Source: Kitasatospora sp. MAP5-34 (GTDB taxonomy: Bacteria > Actinomycetota > Actinomycetes > Streptomycetales > Streptomycetaceae). Taken from it: a DNA stretch of 58,827 nucleotides. This document shows positions 36,768 to 45,548 of the stretch, one piece after another. Made by a program: the position numbers and the translations under genes. Where the stretch lies: contig NZ_JARXZC010000045.1 in assembly GCF_029894335.1 (NCBI RefSeq), forward strand, positions 1 through 58,827, written 5' to 3'. Each line of letters begins with the position of its first letter. Within the stretch, counting starts at the first letter, position 1. Below the pieces are notes generated by a model. That model was not told the DNA's origin. It did no database searches and saw only the letters and a list, made by a program, of their open reading frames with translations.

Positions 36768-38093
36768 GTGCCGCAGGCCACCAAGCCGCCAGCCTCGCCG
36801 ACCGGGCTGCGCACGGGCCTGCGCGGGCTGACCACCCGGGGCCGGTCCTTCCTGGCCGCCGGGATCACCGCGACGCTCTGCGCGTACGTCCTCGGGCAGG
36901 ACGCGCTGCTCCAGGTCGGCGTGCTGCTCACCGCCCTCCCGCTGGCCGCCGCCGCCCTGCTGCTGCGCACCCGGTACCGGGTGGCCGGCGGGCGGCGGCT
37001 GACCCCGCACCGCGCGGCCGCCGGCCAGGAGGCCCGGGTGCACCTGCGGCTGGACAACGTCTCCCGCGTCCCCACCGGCCTGCTGCTGCTGGAGGACAAG
37101 GTCCCGTACGTGCTCGGGCCGCGCCCGCGCTTCGTGCTGGACCGGGTCGAGCCGCGCGGCTTCCGCGAGGTCTCCTACCGGGTCCGCTCCGACCTGCGCG
37201 GCCGCTACCCGCTCGGCCCGCTCCGGCTGCGGGTCGCCGACCCGTTCGGGATGTGCGAGCTGACCAGGGCGTTCACCGCCTCGGACGTGCTGACGGTGGT
37301 CCCGCAGGTGCAGAAACTGCCGGGCGTACGGCTGGCCGGCGAGTGGGCCGGGCACGGCGACAGCCACACCCGCGCGCTGGCGCTGGCCGGTGACGACGAC
37401 GTGATCCCGCGCGAGTACCGCCACGGCGACGACCTGCGACGGGTGCACTGGAAGTCCACCGCCCGGTACGGCGAGCTGATGGTCCGCCGGGAGGAGCAGC
37501 CGCTCAAGGCCCGCGCGACCGTCCTGCTGGACACCCGCGAGGTCGGGCACCGGGGCAGCGGCCCCGCCTCCTCCTTCGAGTGGGCCGTCAGCTGCGCCGC
37601 CTCCGTCGGCGTGCACCTGATGGAACGCGGCTACCAGACCCAGCTGCTCACCGACACCGGGCTCGCCGTGCCGAGCCCGGACGGCGGCGGCGTCGGCACC
37701 GTCGCCGAGGCCGCCGGCCTGCTGCTGGACGCGCTCGCCGTGGTCGAGTACTCCGACGGCGGCGGCCTCGGCCGCGCCGAGGAGGTGCTGCGGCTCGGCG
37801 GCGAAGGGCTGCTGGTCGCCGTCCTCGGCTCACTGGACGACGAGCAGCTGGCCCGGATCGGACGGCTGCGCCGCCGGGCGGGCAGCGCGGTGGCCTTCCT
37901 GCTGGACACCGCCACCTGGTCCGGGCTGCGCGACGTACTCCCCGACGACCCGGCCGTCCGGCAGGTGCGGCAACTCCGCGAGTCGGGCTGGACGGTCCTG
38001 CCCGCCAAGGCCGGCGATTCGGTGCCCGCGCTGTGGCGCCTCGCCAACCGCTCCGCCGAGGCCGCCCCCTACCGGAACGAGGCCGGCCAGTGA
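36768..38093 (+). CDS. DUF58 domain membrane protein
   Basis: 441 residues, GTG 36768 immediately after moxR. Two N-terminal membrane segments (FLAAGITATLCAYVLG, LLQVGVLLTALPLAAAALLL) precede a beta-rich section. The DUF58 signature IPREYRHGDDLRRVHWKSTARYGELMVR sits near residues 205-235, followed by a vWA-like C-terminal region (ARATVLLDTREV). The function is unknown; DUF58 proteins travel with MoxR ATPases. The stop overlaps the next start (GTGA). Confidence 0.92.
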   Translation: MPQATKPPASPTGLRTGLRGLTTRGRSFLAAGITATLCAYVLGQDALLQVGVLLTALPLAAAALLLRTRYRVAGGRRLTPHRAAAGQEARVHLRLDNVSRVPTGLLLLEDKVPYVLGPRPRFVLDRVEPRGFREVSYRVRSDLRGRYPLGPLRLRVADPFGMCELTRAFTASDVLTVVPQVQKLPGVRLAGEWAGHGDSHTRALALAGDDDVIPREYRHGDDLRRVHWKSTARYGELMVRREEQPLKARATVLLDTREVGHRGSGPASSFEWAVSCAASVGVHLMERGYQTQLLTDTGLAVPSPDGGGVGTVAEAAGLLLDALAVVEYSDGGGLGRAEEVLRLGGEGLLVAVLGSLDDEQLARIGRLRRRAGSAVAFLLDTATWSGLRDVLPDDPAVRQVRQLRESGWTVLPAKAGDSVPALWRLANRSAEAAPYRNEAGQ

Positions 38094-40519
38094 CCACCCG
38101 CGCGAAGTTGACGCTCTACTCGGCGCTCGCGACGGCGCTCGGCGCCCTCGGCCTGACCCCGCTGGTCACCCCGAACTACTGGGTCTTCCTGGCCATCGTC
38201 CAGATCTTCGTGGCTGCCGGCGCCGGCGCCGGGCTGCGCCGCCTCGCGCTGCCCCGCCTGCTGGTGGTGCCGCTCCAGCTGGTGGTGGTCTGCTACACGC
38301 TGCTGCTGACCTCGGTCGGCGACGCGATGCCGTTCGGGCTGGTCCCGGGCGCGCGGGCGCTCGACGAGGTCAACAACCTGCTGACCGCCGGGGGCAGCGA
38401 CATCCAGCAGTACGCCAGCCCGGCGCCCGCGCACCCCGGGATCCAGCTGATCCTGATCTCCTCGGTCGCGCTGGTCGCGGTGCTGGTCGACGCGCTCGCG
38501 GTGACCTTCCGGCAGGCGGCGGCCGCCGGGCTGCCGCTGCTCGCGATGTACTCGGTGGGCACCGGCCTGTCCGGCGGCAGCGAGGCGTGGCTCTGGTTCC
38601 TCCTCGCGGCCTCGGGCTTCCTGCTGCTGCTCTTCGCCGAGGGGCAGGACCGGCTCTCCCGCTGGGGCCGGGTCTTCCACGGCGCGGGCACCCAGGGCAC
38701 ACCGAACGCCCTCTCGCACAGCGGCCACCGGATCGGCCTGGTCGCCCTGGTCTGCGCGCTGATCGTGCCGGTCTTCGTCCCGCAGGGCGATCTCGGCCTG
38801 CTGAGCAGCGGCGGAAACGGCGACGGCACCGGCGGGCGCGGCGGCAGCGTCACCTCGCTCAACCCGGTGGTCGCGCTGACGGCCAACCTCAACCGGCCGA
38901 ACGCCGTCGATCTGTTCAGCTACACCACCGACTCGGCCGACCCAAGTCAGATGTACCTGCGGATCGCCGCGCTCGACAGTTTCGACGGCGTCCAGTGGAA
39001 GGCCTCCGAGCAGCACCTGCAGAACGTCCCCAAGCAGTTGCCCACCCCCGAGGGGCTCAGCGCCACCGTCCCCTCCACCACGGTCAACACCGACGTCCGG
39101 ATCTCCGACGACCTCAGCTCCGAGTGGCTCCCGCTGCCCTACCCCGCCGACCGTGTGCAGGTACCGGGCGACTGGCGGTTCGAGGCCGAGTCCCGGGCGC
39201 TGATCGGCGACAACGGCCAGAAGACCAACGGTCTGAGCTACCACGTCGACAGCCGGAACCTGCAGCCGACGGCGGATCAGCTCCGGCTCGCCACCACCCC
39301 GCCCCCCGACATCCTGCAGAAGTACACCAAGCTCCCCGGCGACCTGCCCAAGGTGGTCGCGGAGACCGCCAAGCAGGTCACAGCGGGCAAGGACACTCCG
39401 TACGACCAGGCGGTCGCGCTGCAGAACTGGTTCACCGGCGGCTCGTTCACGTACAGCCTCAAGGTGGACGCCGGTACCGGCAACGACGCGATCGTGAAGT
39501 TCCTGCGGGACAAGACCGGCTTCTGCGTGCACTTCGCGGCCACCATGGCCGCGATGGCCCGCACCCTGGGCATCCCCGCCCGGGTCGCGATCGGCTTCGC
39601 GCCCGGCGCGGACAAGGGCGGCGGCCAGTTCATCGAGCGCAGCGAGGACTACCACGCGTGGCCCGAACTGTTCTTCCCCGGCACGGGCTGGCTGCGCTTC
39701 GAGCCGACGCCCCTGCGCGGCTCCGAGCCCTCCTACACCCGTGGGGACATCGCCCCCACACCCAGCGCCGGCGCCAGCCGGCCCACCAGCGAGCCCAGCA
39801 CGGGCGCCTCGGCCGGCCCCAGCGCCAGTAGCGCCTGCGTCGGCCCGGGGCACCGGATCGGCGACTGCGGCACCGACGCGCCGGTGGCGGTCACCGTGCC
39901 GCACCGGACCCCGTGGTGGCTGTCCTGGGCGGCGCTGGCCTCGTTCGGCACCGTCCTGCTGCTGCTCGCCCTGCTCGCCGCGCCGATGCTCTGGCGGGTA
40001 CGGTTGCGCCGCCGCAGGCTCGGCGTCGGCCGGCACCTGCCGGGCGCACCGCCCGGCGGTGGGTCCTCCGAACTCACCGACGCACAGGTGCTGGCCGCCT
40101 GGGACGAGCTGATCGACAGCGCCTGGGACCTGGGCATCCCCCCGGACGAGGCCGGCACCCCGCGCCTCACCGCCCGGCGGATCGCCGAGAACGGCCGGCT
40201 GGACGCCACCGCCACGGCGGCGGCCGGCCGGGTCGCGCTGGCCACCGAACAGGTGCTGTACGCGCGCGGGCCGCTCCCGCACCCGCCGCTCGGCCCGGAC
40301 GTCCGGACCACCACCGCCGGCCTGCGCGCCGCCGCCGGCCTGCGCGGCCGGGCCCGCGCGGTGCTGCTCCCGGCCTCCTCGGCCCGGGTGTGGTGGCGGC
40401 TCACCGACCGGGTGATGACCTTCCGCGAGAACCTCCGCACCCGGGCCGCCCGGGCGGGTGGCGCGCTGCGGGCGAAGCTGCGGCGGCCGGCCGGCCGGTC
40501 CAAGCCCGAGCAGCCCTGA
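38090..40519 (+). CDS. TgpA-like membrane transglutaminase-fold protein
   Basis: 809 residues from GTG 38090, which overlaps the DUF58 stop by four bases; upstream reading in this frame is a shadow of that gene. A DUF3488-type block of about six membrane segments covers residues 1-240. The transglutaminase-like domain has Cys479 (KTGFCVHFAATMAAMARTLG) and His522 (EDYHAWPELFFPGTGW), and the third position reads FEPTP with Glu where many relatives have Asp. A Ser/Thr/Pro linker, one more membrane segment (WLSWAALASFGTVLLLLALL) and a DUF4129-like C-terminal domain follow. The extracellular domain may modify or cut cell-wall peptides; this is inferred. Confidence 0.92.
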   Translation: MTTRAKLTLYSALATALGALGLTPLVTPNYWVFLAIVQIFVAAGAGAGLRRLALPRLLVVPLQLVVVCYTLLLTSVGDAMPFGLVPGARALDEVNNLLTAGGSDIQQYASPAPAHPGIQLILISSVALVAVLVDALAVTFRQAAAAGLPLLAMYSVGTGLSGGSEAWLWFLLAASGFLLLLFAEGQDRLSRWGRVFHGAGTQGTPNALSHSGHRIGLVALVCALIVPVFVPQGDLGLLSSGGNGDGTGGRGGSVTSLNPVVALTANLNRPNAVDLFSYTTDSADPSQMYLRIAALDSFDGVQWKASEQHLQNVPKQLPTPEGLSATVPSTTVNTDVRISDDLSSEWLPLPYPADRVQVPGDWRFEAESRALIGDNGQKTNGLSYHVDSRNLQPTADQLRLATTPPPDILQKYTKLPGDLPKVVAETAKQVTAGKDTPYDQAVALQNWFTGGSFTYSLKVDAGTGNDAIVKFLRDKTGFCVHFAATMAAMARTLGIPARVAIGFAPGADKGGGQFIERSEDYHAWPELFFPGTGWLRFEPTPLRGSEPSYTRGDIAPTPSAGASRPTSEPSTGASAGPSASSACVGPGHRIGDCGTDAPVAVTVPHRTPWWLSWAALASFGTVLLLLALLAAPMLWRVRLRRRRLGVGRHLPGAPPGGGSSELTDAQVLAAWDELIDSAWDLGIPPDEAGTPRLTARRIAENGRLDATATAAAGRVALATEQVLYARGPLPHPPLGPDVRTTTAGLRAAAGLRGRARAVLLPASSARVWWRLTDRVMTFRENLRTRAARAGGALRAKLRRPAGRSKPEQP

Positions 40520-40539
40520 ACCGCTGCCGGAAACGCTGA

Positions 40540-40580
40540 CGGGTGAGGGCGGACAGTCGTTGACTGTCCGCCCTCACCCG
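40540..40580. terminator. Perfect 19-bp hairpin between convergent genes
   Basis: cgggtgagggcggacagtc (40540-40558) pairs without mismatch with gactgtccgccctcacccg (40562-40580) around a three-base loop. It lies between the plus-strand transglutaminase gene and the minus-strand DUF3040 gene and could end both transcripts. No T-run follows on either side, as is common in streptomycetes. Confidence 0.8.
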
Positions 40581-40696
40581 TTGGTGCTCCGACGACTTTC
40601 TCGCAGTGAACCCGGTGGCGAACCTGGTAGTGAACTCAGCAGTGGAATCAGGAGTCAGCGGCGGTCCGAGCAGTGGTCTCCGCGCCGGTTGCCCGG

Positions 40697-41080
40697 CTAG
40701 ATGCCGTCCTGCTCGTCGCGACGGCGCTGCCAGCGTTGCTCCATCCGGTCCATCACACCGGCCTTTCGGCGAGGAGGCGGGGTCGGCTTGGGACCCGCTC
40801 CATGCCCGACCGGGCCGCGCCTCCAGCCGGTTACGGCGAGGACCGCGCAGCCCAGCATCACCAGGAACCCGACGACACTCACCCAGATTTGCTGAGCGAC
40901 CATGCCCCCCATCAGGAGGGCAATGCCCACCACGAACCCGGCGGCGGCCTGGTAGACCCTCCGACGGGTGTAGGTGCGCAGCCCGGTTCCCTCAAGCGCT
41001 GACGCGAACTTGGGATCTTCGGCGTACAGCGCTCGCTCCATCTGCTCGAGCAGTCGCTGCTCGTGCTCCGAGAGCGGCAC
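40697..41080 (-). CDS. DUF3040 membrane protein
   Basis: 127 residues, GTG 41080 behind GGAGGA. The N-terminal MPLSEHEQRLLEQMERALYAEDPKFASAL is the DUF3040 signature. Two membrane segments (AAAGFVVGIALLMGGMVAQ, IWVSVVGFLVMLGCAVLAV) and a basic tail follow. It is conserved in actinobacteria with no known function. The 272 bases upstream hold nothing else recognisable. Confidence 0.92.
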   Translation of the reverse strand: MPLSEHEQRLLEQMERALYAEDPKFASALEGTGLRTYTRRRVYQAAAGFVVGIALLMGGMVAQQIWVSVVGFLVMLGCAVLAVTGWRRGPVGHGAGPKPTPPPRRKAGVMDRMEQRWQRRRDEQDGI

Positions 41081-41352
41081 GGAATCCTCCTACTCGTCGG
41101 TCGCGGGGCGACCGGTCCGCCACCCCTGGCCCGGCCTTGTGTGGTCCATATGCCCCATGCGCCTGGCTGTCATGCTTTCCGGCTTTACCCAGATCATACG
41201 GTCCTCCGGCGCGGTTGGGGGTGGTCGGGCGCACGTGGCTCCGGCCACGCCCGCGCGGTGTTCCCGTACGGTGCCCAACGCCGCAGGACCGGCACAAGTG
41301 CCCGGGTGGGCGGAATCTCCGGGCTCAGGCCCACCTGAGTCCTGGCGGAGTC

Positions 41353-42105
41353 CTACGTGAGTGAGGCGAGCAGGTGCAGCTGGGTCGCGACAGCGTGGAA
41401 CGCGGGCTGCTCGGCGGCGGCCTGTTCCAGCTTCAGCAGGGCCTCCACCGCACCGGGCTCGGTGTCCACCAGGACGCCCGGGACGAGGTCGGCGAAGACC
41501 CGGACCCCGTGCACCGACTCGACCCGCAGCCCGGCCGCCCGGGCCAGACCGCCGAGCTCCTCGGCGGTGAACCGCCGGGGCATCGGGTCGTTACCGCCCC
41601 AGCGCCCGTCGGGGGCGTCGAGGACGGCGCGGGCCTCGTTGAAGTGGCCGGCCAGTGCGCGGGCCAGTACGGCGCCGTTGCGGTTGGCGGCGAGCAGGCT
41701 GACCAGGCCGCCCTTGCGCAGGGTCCCGGTGAGGCTGCCGAGCGCGTCCGCCGGGTCGTCCACCATCTCCAGCACCCCGTGGCAGAGCACGGCGTCGACG
41801 GTGGCGGGCCGCACCACGTCGGGGAGGGTCTGGGTGTCGCCCTGGACGGCCCGGACCAGGTCGGTGACCCCGGCCTCGGCGGCCCGGCGCTCCAGCGCGA
41901 ACAGCGCGTCGGGGCTCGGGTCGACCACCGTCACCCGGTGGCCCAGCCGGGCCACCGGCACGGCGAAGTTACCGGTGCCGCCGCCCGTGTCCAGCACGTC
42001 CAGCACCGGCTGGTCCAGCTCGGCGGCCCGCTTCTCCAGGGCCGTCCGCACCACCTCCCAGACCACGGCGGTACGCAGGGCACTGCGGGGACGCGTCGGG
42101 TACAA
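41353..42105 (-). CDS. Class I SAM-dependent methyltransferase
   Basis: 250 residues, TTG 42105 with GAGGAG eight bases upstream. Motif I VLDVLDTGGGTGNFAVPVA and the acidic end of strand 2 (VTVVDPSPDALFALE) bind SAM; motif region DAVLCHGVLEMVDDPADAL and KGGLVSLLAANRNGAVLARAL follow. The HGVLEMVDD segment and the overall layout resemble the CmoA/SmtA group of tRNA or small-molecule methyltransferases. The substrate is not determined. Confidence 0.88.
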   Translation of the reverse strand: MYPTRPRSALRTAVVWEVVRTALEKRAAELDQPVLDVLDTGGGTGNFAVPVARLGHRVTVVDPSPDALFALERRAAEAGVTDLVRAVQGDTQTLPDVVRPATVDAVLCHGVLEMVDDPADALGSLTGTLRKGGLVSLLAANRNGAVLARALAGHFNEARAVLDAPDGRWGGNDPMPRRFTAEELGGLARAAGLRVESVHGVRVFADLVPGVLVDTEPGAVEALLKLEQAAAEQPAFHAVATQLHLLASLT

Positions 42106-42171
42106 GGCGGGAACTCCTCGGCACAGGGGGCGCTGGAACGATCGTCACCACCTTAGAGCCTGGACCCGCAG

Positions 42172-42702
42172 CTAGGCACCGCTGTCAGTCGCCCCCTCCA
42201 GGGGTAACGGCTGTTCCGGGTAGAGGGCAAGGAGGCGCTGGACGATGCGCAGGTACAGGGCCGCGTTGCGGATCAGGTCGTCCGCGTCCCGTGCGCTCGC
42301 CGCGCTGCGGATGCCGGCCTCGGCGGCGGCGCGGGCGCGGGCGCCGGCCGCGAAGTAGATCGCCCACTCGGAGAGTTCGGGGGCCACCTCCGGCAGCAGG
42401 TCCCAGGCGCTGCGGATGGCGTGGCGCCGGCGCGGGTTCTTCTCCGGGCGGCCCCGGACGGCCAGCACGGCGGCCGTGGTCCGCAGCGCGGCCAGGTGCG
42501 CGGTGGCGTACCGCTGGAGCGGGTCGTCGTAGTGGCGGGCCTGGACGAGCGTGGTCTGCGCGTGCCGCAGCAGGTCGAGCGCGGCGGGCGGGGCGGAGGC
42601 CCGGAGCAGCACCGGGTGGACGTCGGCGCCCCGGCTCGGGGCGGGCACGGCTGGGGGCACGGCTGGGCGGCGGGTGACGGTCTCAGGGTGACTGATGGTC
42701 AT
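42172..42702 (-). CDS. SAV_6107-family HEPN-domain protein
   Basis: 176 residues from ATG 42702 with GGGGGA upstream; the open frame beyond it has no support. The body is a four-helix HEPN-like bundle: LDLLRHAQTTLVQARHYDDPLQRYATAHLAALRTTAAVLA, then EKNPRRRHAIRSAWDLL, ELSEWAIYFAAGARARAAAEAG and DLIRNAALYLRIVQRLL. The RxxxxH RNase motif of toxin-type HEPN proteins is not evident. It is an actinobacterial family of unknown role. Confidence 0.8.
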   Translation of the reverse strand: MTISHPETVTRRPAVPPAVPAPSRGADVHPVLLRASAPPAALDLLRHAQTTLVQARHYDDPLQRYATAHLAALRTTAAVLAVRGRPEKNPRRRHAIRSAWDLLPEVAPELSEWAIYFAAGARARAAAEAGIRSAASARDADDLIRNAALYLRIVQRLLALYPEQPLPLEGATDSGA

Positions 42703-42918
42703 GAAATCCCCCGGTCCGAAGCGGGCAGCACGAGCCAGGCGACCCGTACCCCTCCATGGTGAACCGCCCCACTGACAATCCGTTGACGATCCGTGCCCGG
42801 TGGCAGGGCGCAACCGGCGGCTGCCCGTGGGCGTCTGAAACTCCCGATCGGCGAGCCGGGTACGGTGTGGCCCGACCGTCCGGGGTTCGGGCGGCGGGTT
42901 TCGGAGGGGAGCAGGAAC

Positions 42919-43542
42919 GTGGGCATCGTCCCGTTGATCTTCACCAGCGGCTGGGCGAGCGGCATCAACGCCTACGCGGTGGTGCTGTTGCTGGGCCTGA
43001 TGGGTCGGTTCGGCGGAGCCGACGCGGTGCCCCCGGCCCTGGAGCGGACCGACGTGCTGATCGTGGCGGGCGTCCTGTTCCTGTGCGAGGCGGTCGCCGA
43101 CAAGATCCCGTACGTGGACACCGTCTGGGACGCGATCCACACCGTGATCCGCCCGATCGCGGGCGCGACCGTGGCCGCGCTGCTGGCCAGTCAGCACCCC
43201 GGCTCGCTCGGCCAGCTCGCGGCCGGAGCACTGGGCGGGACGACGGCCCTGCTGAGCCACTGCATCAAGGCCTCGCTGCGGATGGCGGTCAACACCTCAC
43301 CCGAGCCGGCCTCGAACATCCTGCTCAGCCTCGCCGAGGACCTCTCCGTCGCCGCCCTGGTGACGTTGGCGATCTTCCATCCCTGGGCCGCCGCGTCGGT
43401 CTCCGCCACGCTGCTGGTGATCGGGGCCGTGCTGGTCTGGTTCGCGGTCACCCGGATCCGCCGCTTCCTGCGGAACCGCCGCACCCGCAGGGAAGCCCGC
43501 AAGGCGGCGCGCGGGCCGCAGGCCGTCGGGATGCCGTCCTGA
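42919..43542 (+). CDS. DUF4126 membrane protein
   Basis: 207 residues from GTG 42919 behind AGGGGAGCAGG; an upstream in-frame ATG (42793) would add a low-complexity tail and is not favoured. Four to five membrane segments with VGIVPLIFTSGWASGINAYAVVLLLGL at the start, SLGQLAAGALGGTTALLSHCIKASLRM in the middle and LLVIGAVLVWFAV near the end define DUF4126. The tail is basic. Function unknown. Confidence 0.85.
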   Translation: MGIVPLIFTSGWASGINAYAVVLLLGLMGRFGGADAVPPALERTDVLIVAGVLFLCEAVADKIPYVDTVWDAIHTVIRPIAGATVAALLASQHPGSLGQLAAGALGGTTALLSHCIKASLRMAVNTSPEPASNILLSLAEDLSVAALVTLAIFHPWAAASVSATLLVIGAVLVWFAVTRIRRFLRNRRTRREARKAARGPQAVGMPS

Positions 43543-43643
43543 CCGACCGCCGGAATACCGTCCTGACCGACCGCCGGCCGAACGAGCACACCGACCGCCC
43601 TGACCGGCCGGGCCCGCGAGCCGGGCGCCGCCCGGCGAGCGCC

Positions 43644-43649
43644 TAAGAT
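43644..43649 (+). promoter_or_regulatory. -10 element TAAGAT of the phytoene-desaturase-like gene (leaderless)
   Basis: TAAGAT is followed by eight bases and ATG 43658. The sequence between is pyrimidine-rich and has no ribosome site. Confidence 0.55.
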
Positions 43650-43657
43650 TTCCTCCC

Positions 43658-45112
43658 ATGGCGCAGATCGTGATCATCGGAGCGGGAATGAGCGGCCTGG
43701 CCGCCGCCGCCCGGCTGGCCACCCTCGGGCACCGGGTGACGGTGTGCGAGGCGAGCGGCACGTACGGCGGGATGGTCGGCCGGTACGAGCGGGACGGCTT
43801 CGCCTTCGACACCGGGCCGACCCTGCTCACGCTGCCCGCCGTCTACCGCGATCTCGCGCTGAAGTCCGGCCGGGAGCCGCTGGAGGAGCTGGTCCGGCTC
43901 GGCCCGGTCGAGCCGGAGAGCCGGCACCTGTTCCCGGACGGGACGGACCTGGTGCTGGCCAACGCCTCCCGGGGCGGGGTCGCGCAGGCGCTGGACGCTG
44001 CCTTCGGCGCGGGGTCGGGCGAGCGCTGGGGGGCGGTCACCAACCGGGGCCGCGCGGTCTGGGAGGCCACCCGGCGCCCGCTGCTGGAGGAACCCCTCCC
44101 GGACGACCCGACGCCGCTGCACACCGACCCCTACCCGGCCCCGCCGCGCCGGGGGCTGGCCCGGCTGGCCCGCCCCACCCGCACCCTCGCCGACGTGGCC
44201 GAGCGCGAACTCGGCGGGCACCCGGGGCTCACCGCCCTGCTCCAGGAGCACGCGCTCCGCTTCGGCCTCGACCCGCGCGAGGCCCCGGCCGGGGCCACCG
44301 TGCTGCCGTACATGGAGCAGTCGTTCGGCGTCTGGTACGTCCAGGGCGGCCTGCGGGCGCTGGCGGACGCGATCCATCTGCGGTGCGAGCAGCGCGGGGT
44401 GGAGTTCCGCTTCGACACCTCCGTCACCGAGGTACTGACCGAGAACGGGCGGGCCTGCGGGGTCGTCGCGGGCGGCGAACGCCTGCCGGCCGACCTGGTG
44501 CTCTCCTCGATGGACCACCGGGAACTGTACGAGCGCGGGATCGCCCCGGGGCCCCCGCCGACCACGACTCGCGAACCCGCCTGGGGCCGGTTCAGCGTCC
44601 TGCTGGCGCTGCGCGGCCCCCGGCCCGCCGGTACGCCGTTCCGCACGGTGGTGCACGCCCGTGACAACGCGCTCGAACTGGACGCCCTCACCGACCACCC
44701 CGACCTGCCCCGCCACCCGACCGTCCAGGTCCACCGCCCCGACGACCCGTCGCTCGTCCCGGACGCCGACCACGAGGCGGTCACCCTCACCGTCACCGTC
44801 CCGGAAGCCGACGAACTCGCGGAGCTCGCACCCGACTTCGACACCTACGCCGACCATCTCCTGGAGCACCTCGCGGGCGCGGGCCTCGACCTGCGGGAGC
44901 GGGTCGAGTGGCGCGAGCTGCTGACCCCGGACGTCCTCGGCCCGCACACCCCGCCGTCCCTCGCCGGGGCGGGCGGACGTTTCCTCGCCCCGGCCGGCCG
45001 GTCCCCGCTCCCCGGCCTGCACCTGATCGGCGCCACCGTCCACCCAGGCGGCGGCCTCGCCCGCGCGGGCATGTCGGCCTCCATCACCGCCACCGTGATC
45101 GGCCCGGCGTAG
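43658..45112 (+). CDS. Phytoene-desaturase-like FAD oxidoreductase
   Basis: 484 residues, ATG 43658, probably leaderless. The dinucleotide-binding motif VIIGAGMSGLAAAARLATLGHRVTVCEA covers residues 4-32, followed by GGMVGRYERDGFAFDTGPTLLTLP, the CrtI-type N-terminal pattern. SFGVWYVQGGLRALADAI and the C-terminal FAD contact GLHLIGATVHPGGGLARAGMSA also fit CrtI/CrtN-type enzymes. No other carotenoid gene adjoins, although a polyprenyl diphosphate synthase lies 2.4 kb away. The substrate is unknown. Confidence 0.85.
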   Translation: MAQIVIIGAGMSGLAAAARLATLGHRVTVCEASGTYGGMVGRYERDGFAFDTGPTLLTLPAVYRDLALKSGREPLEELVRLGPVEPESRHLFPDGTDLVLANASRGGVAQALDAAFGAGSGERWGAVTNRGRAVWEATRRPLLEEPLPDDPTPLHTDPYPAPPRRGLARLARPTRTLADVAERELGGHPGLTALLQEHALRFGLDPREAPAGATVLPYMEQSFGVWYVQGGLRALADAIHLRCEQRGVEFRFDTSVTEVLTENGRACGVVAGGERLPADLVLSSMDHRELYERGIAPGPPPTTTREPAWGRFSVLLALRGPRPAGTPFRTVVHARDNALELDALTDHPDLPRHPTVQVHRPDDPSLVPDADHEAVTLTVTVPEADELAELAPDFDTYADHLLEHLAGAGLDLRERVEWRELLTPDVLGPHTPPSLAGAGGRFLAPAGRSPLPGLHLIGATVHPGGGLARAGMSASITATVIGPA

Positions 45113-45126
45113 ACCGGTCGGTCAAA

Positions 45127-45177
45127 GAGCGGCCGGCAGATGGCGTCGCGACGCCGCCCACCATCTGCCGGTCGCTC
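45127..45177 (+). terminator. Hairpin after the phytoene-desaturase-like gene
   Basis: gagcggccggcagatgg (45127-45143) pairs with ccatctgccggtcgctc (45161-45177) with a single unpaired position. It starts 14 bases past the stop. No T-run follows. Confidence 0.7.
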
Positions 45178-45259
45178 CAAGCCCCCGCATGCGCCGGGCC
45201 CGCGCGGGAACGAGGATGAGCGGTGATCGGTAGTTTCATCCACTGCGTGGGAGGACGGA

Positions 45260-45535
45260 ATGTCCGAGTTCCAGCAACGCAGCCGGCAGAGCACCGACTC
45301 CGACATCCTGTCGGAGATCAACAGCATGGTCGAGGCGGAGAAACACCTGCGGGACCGGATCGCCTCGGGCCAGGCGGAGTCCGGCCAGGCCCAGCAGGAC
45401 CTGGCGGCCCTGGAGGTCCGGCTCGACCAGTGCTGGGACCTGCTGCGCCAGCGCCGGGCCCGCACCGAGTACGGCGAGAACCCCGACGAGGCCAGAGTCC
45501 GCCCGGCCGCACAGGTCGAGGGCTACGAGTCCTGA
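45260..45535 (+). CDS. DUF2630 family small protein
   Basis: 91 residues, ATG 45260 behind GGGAGGACG. The sequence is helical and charged: DSDILSEINSMVEAEKHLRDR, then AQQDLAALEVRLDQCWDLLRQRRART, and the GENPDEARVRP tail, all typical of DUF2630. TAGTTT at about 45231 is a possible -10. It converges on the membrane-protein gene 14 bases downstream. Confidence 0.88.
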   Translation: MSEFQQRSRQSTDSDILSEINSMVEAEKHLRDRIASGQAESGQAQQDLAALEVRLDQCWDLLRQRRARTEYGENPDEARVRPAAQVEGYES

Positions 45536-45548
45536 CCGCCACCCGGGC

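Noticed and set aside
43534..43577. Direct repeat of about 20 bases (ccgtcctgaccgaccgccgg) at the end of the DUF4126 gene
   Set aside because: Only two copies at a gene end; it looks like a local slippage duplication rather than an attachment site or array.
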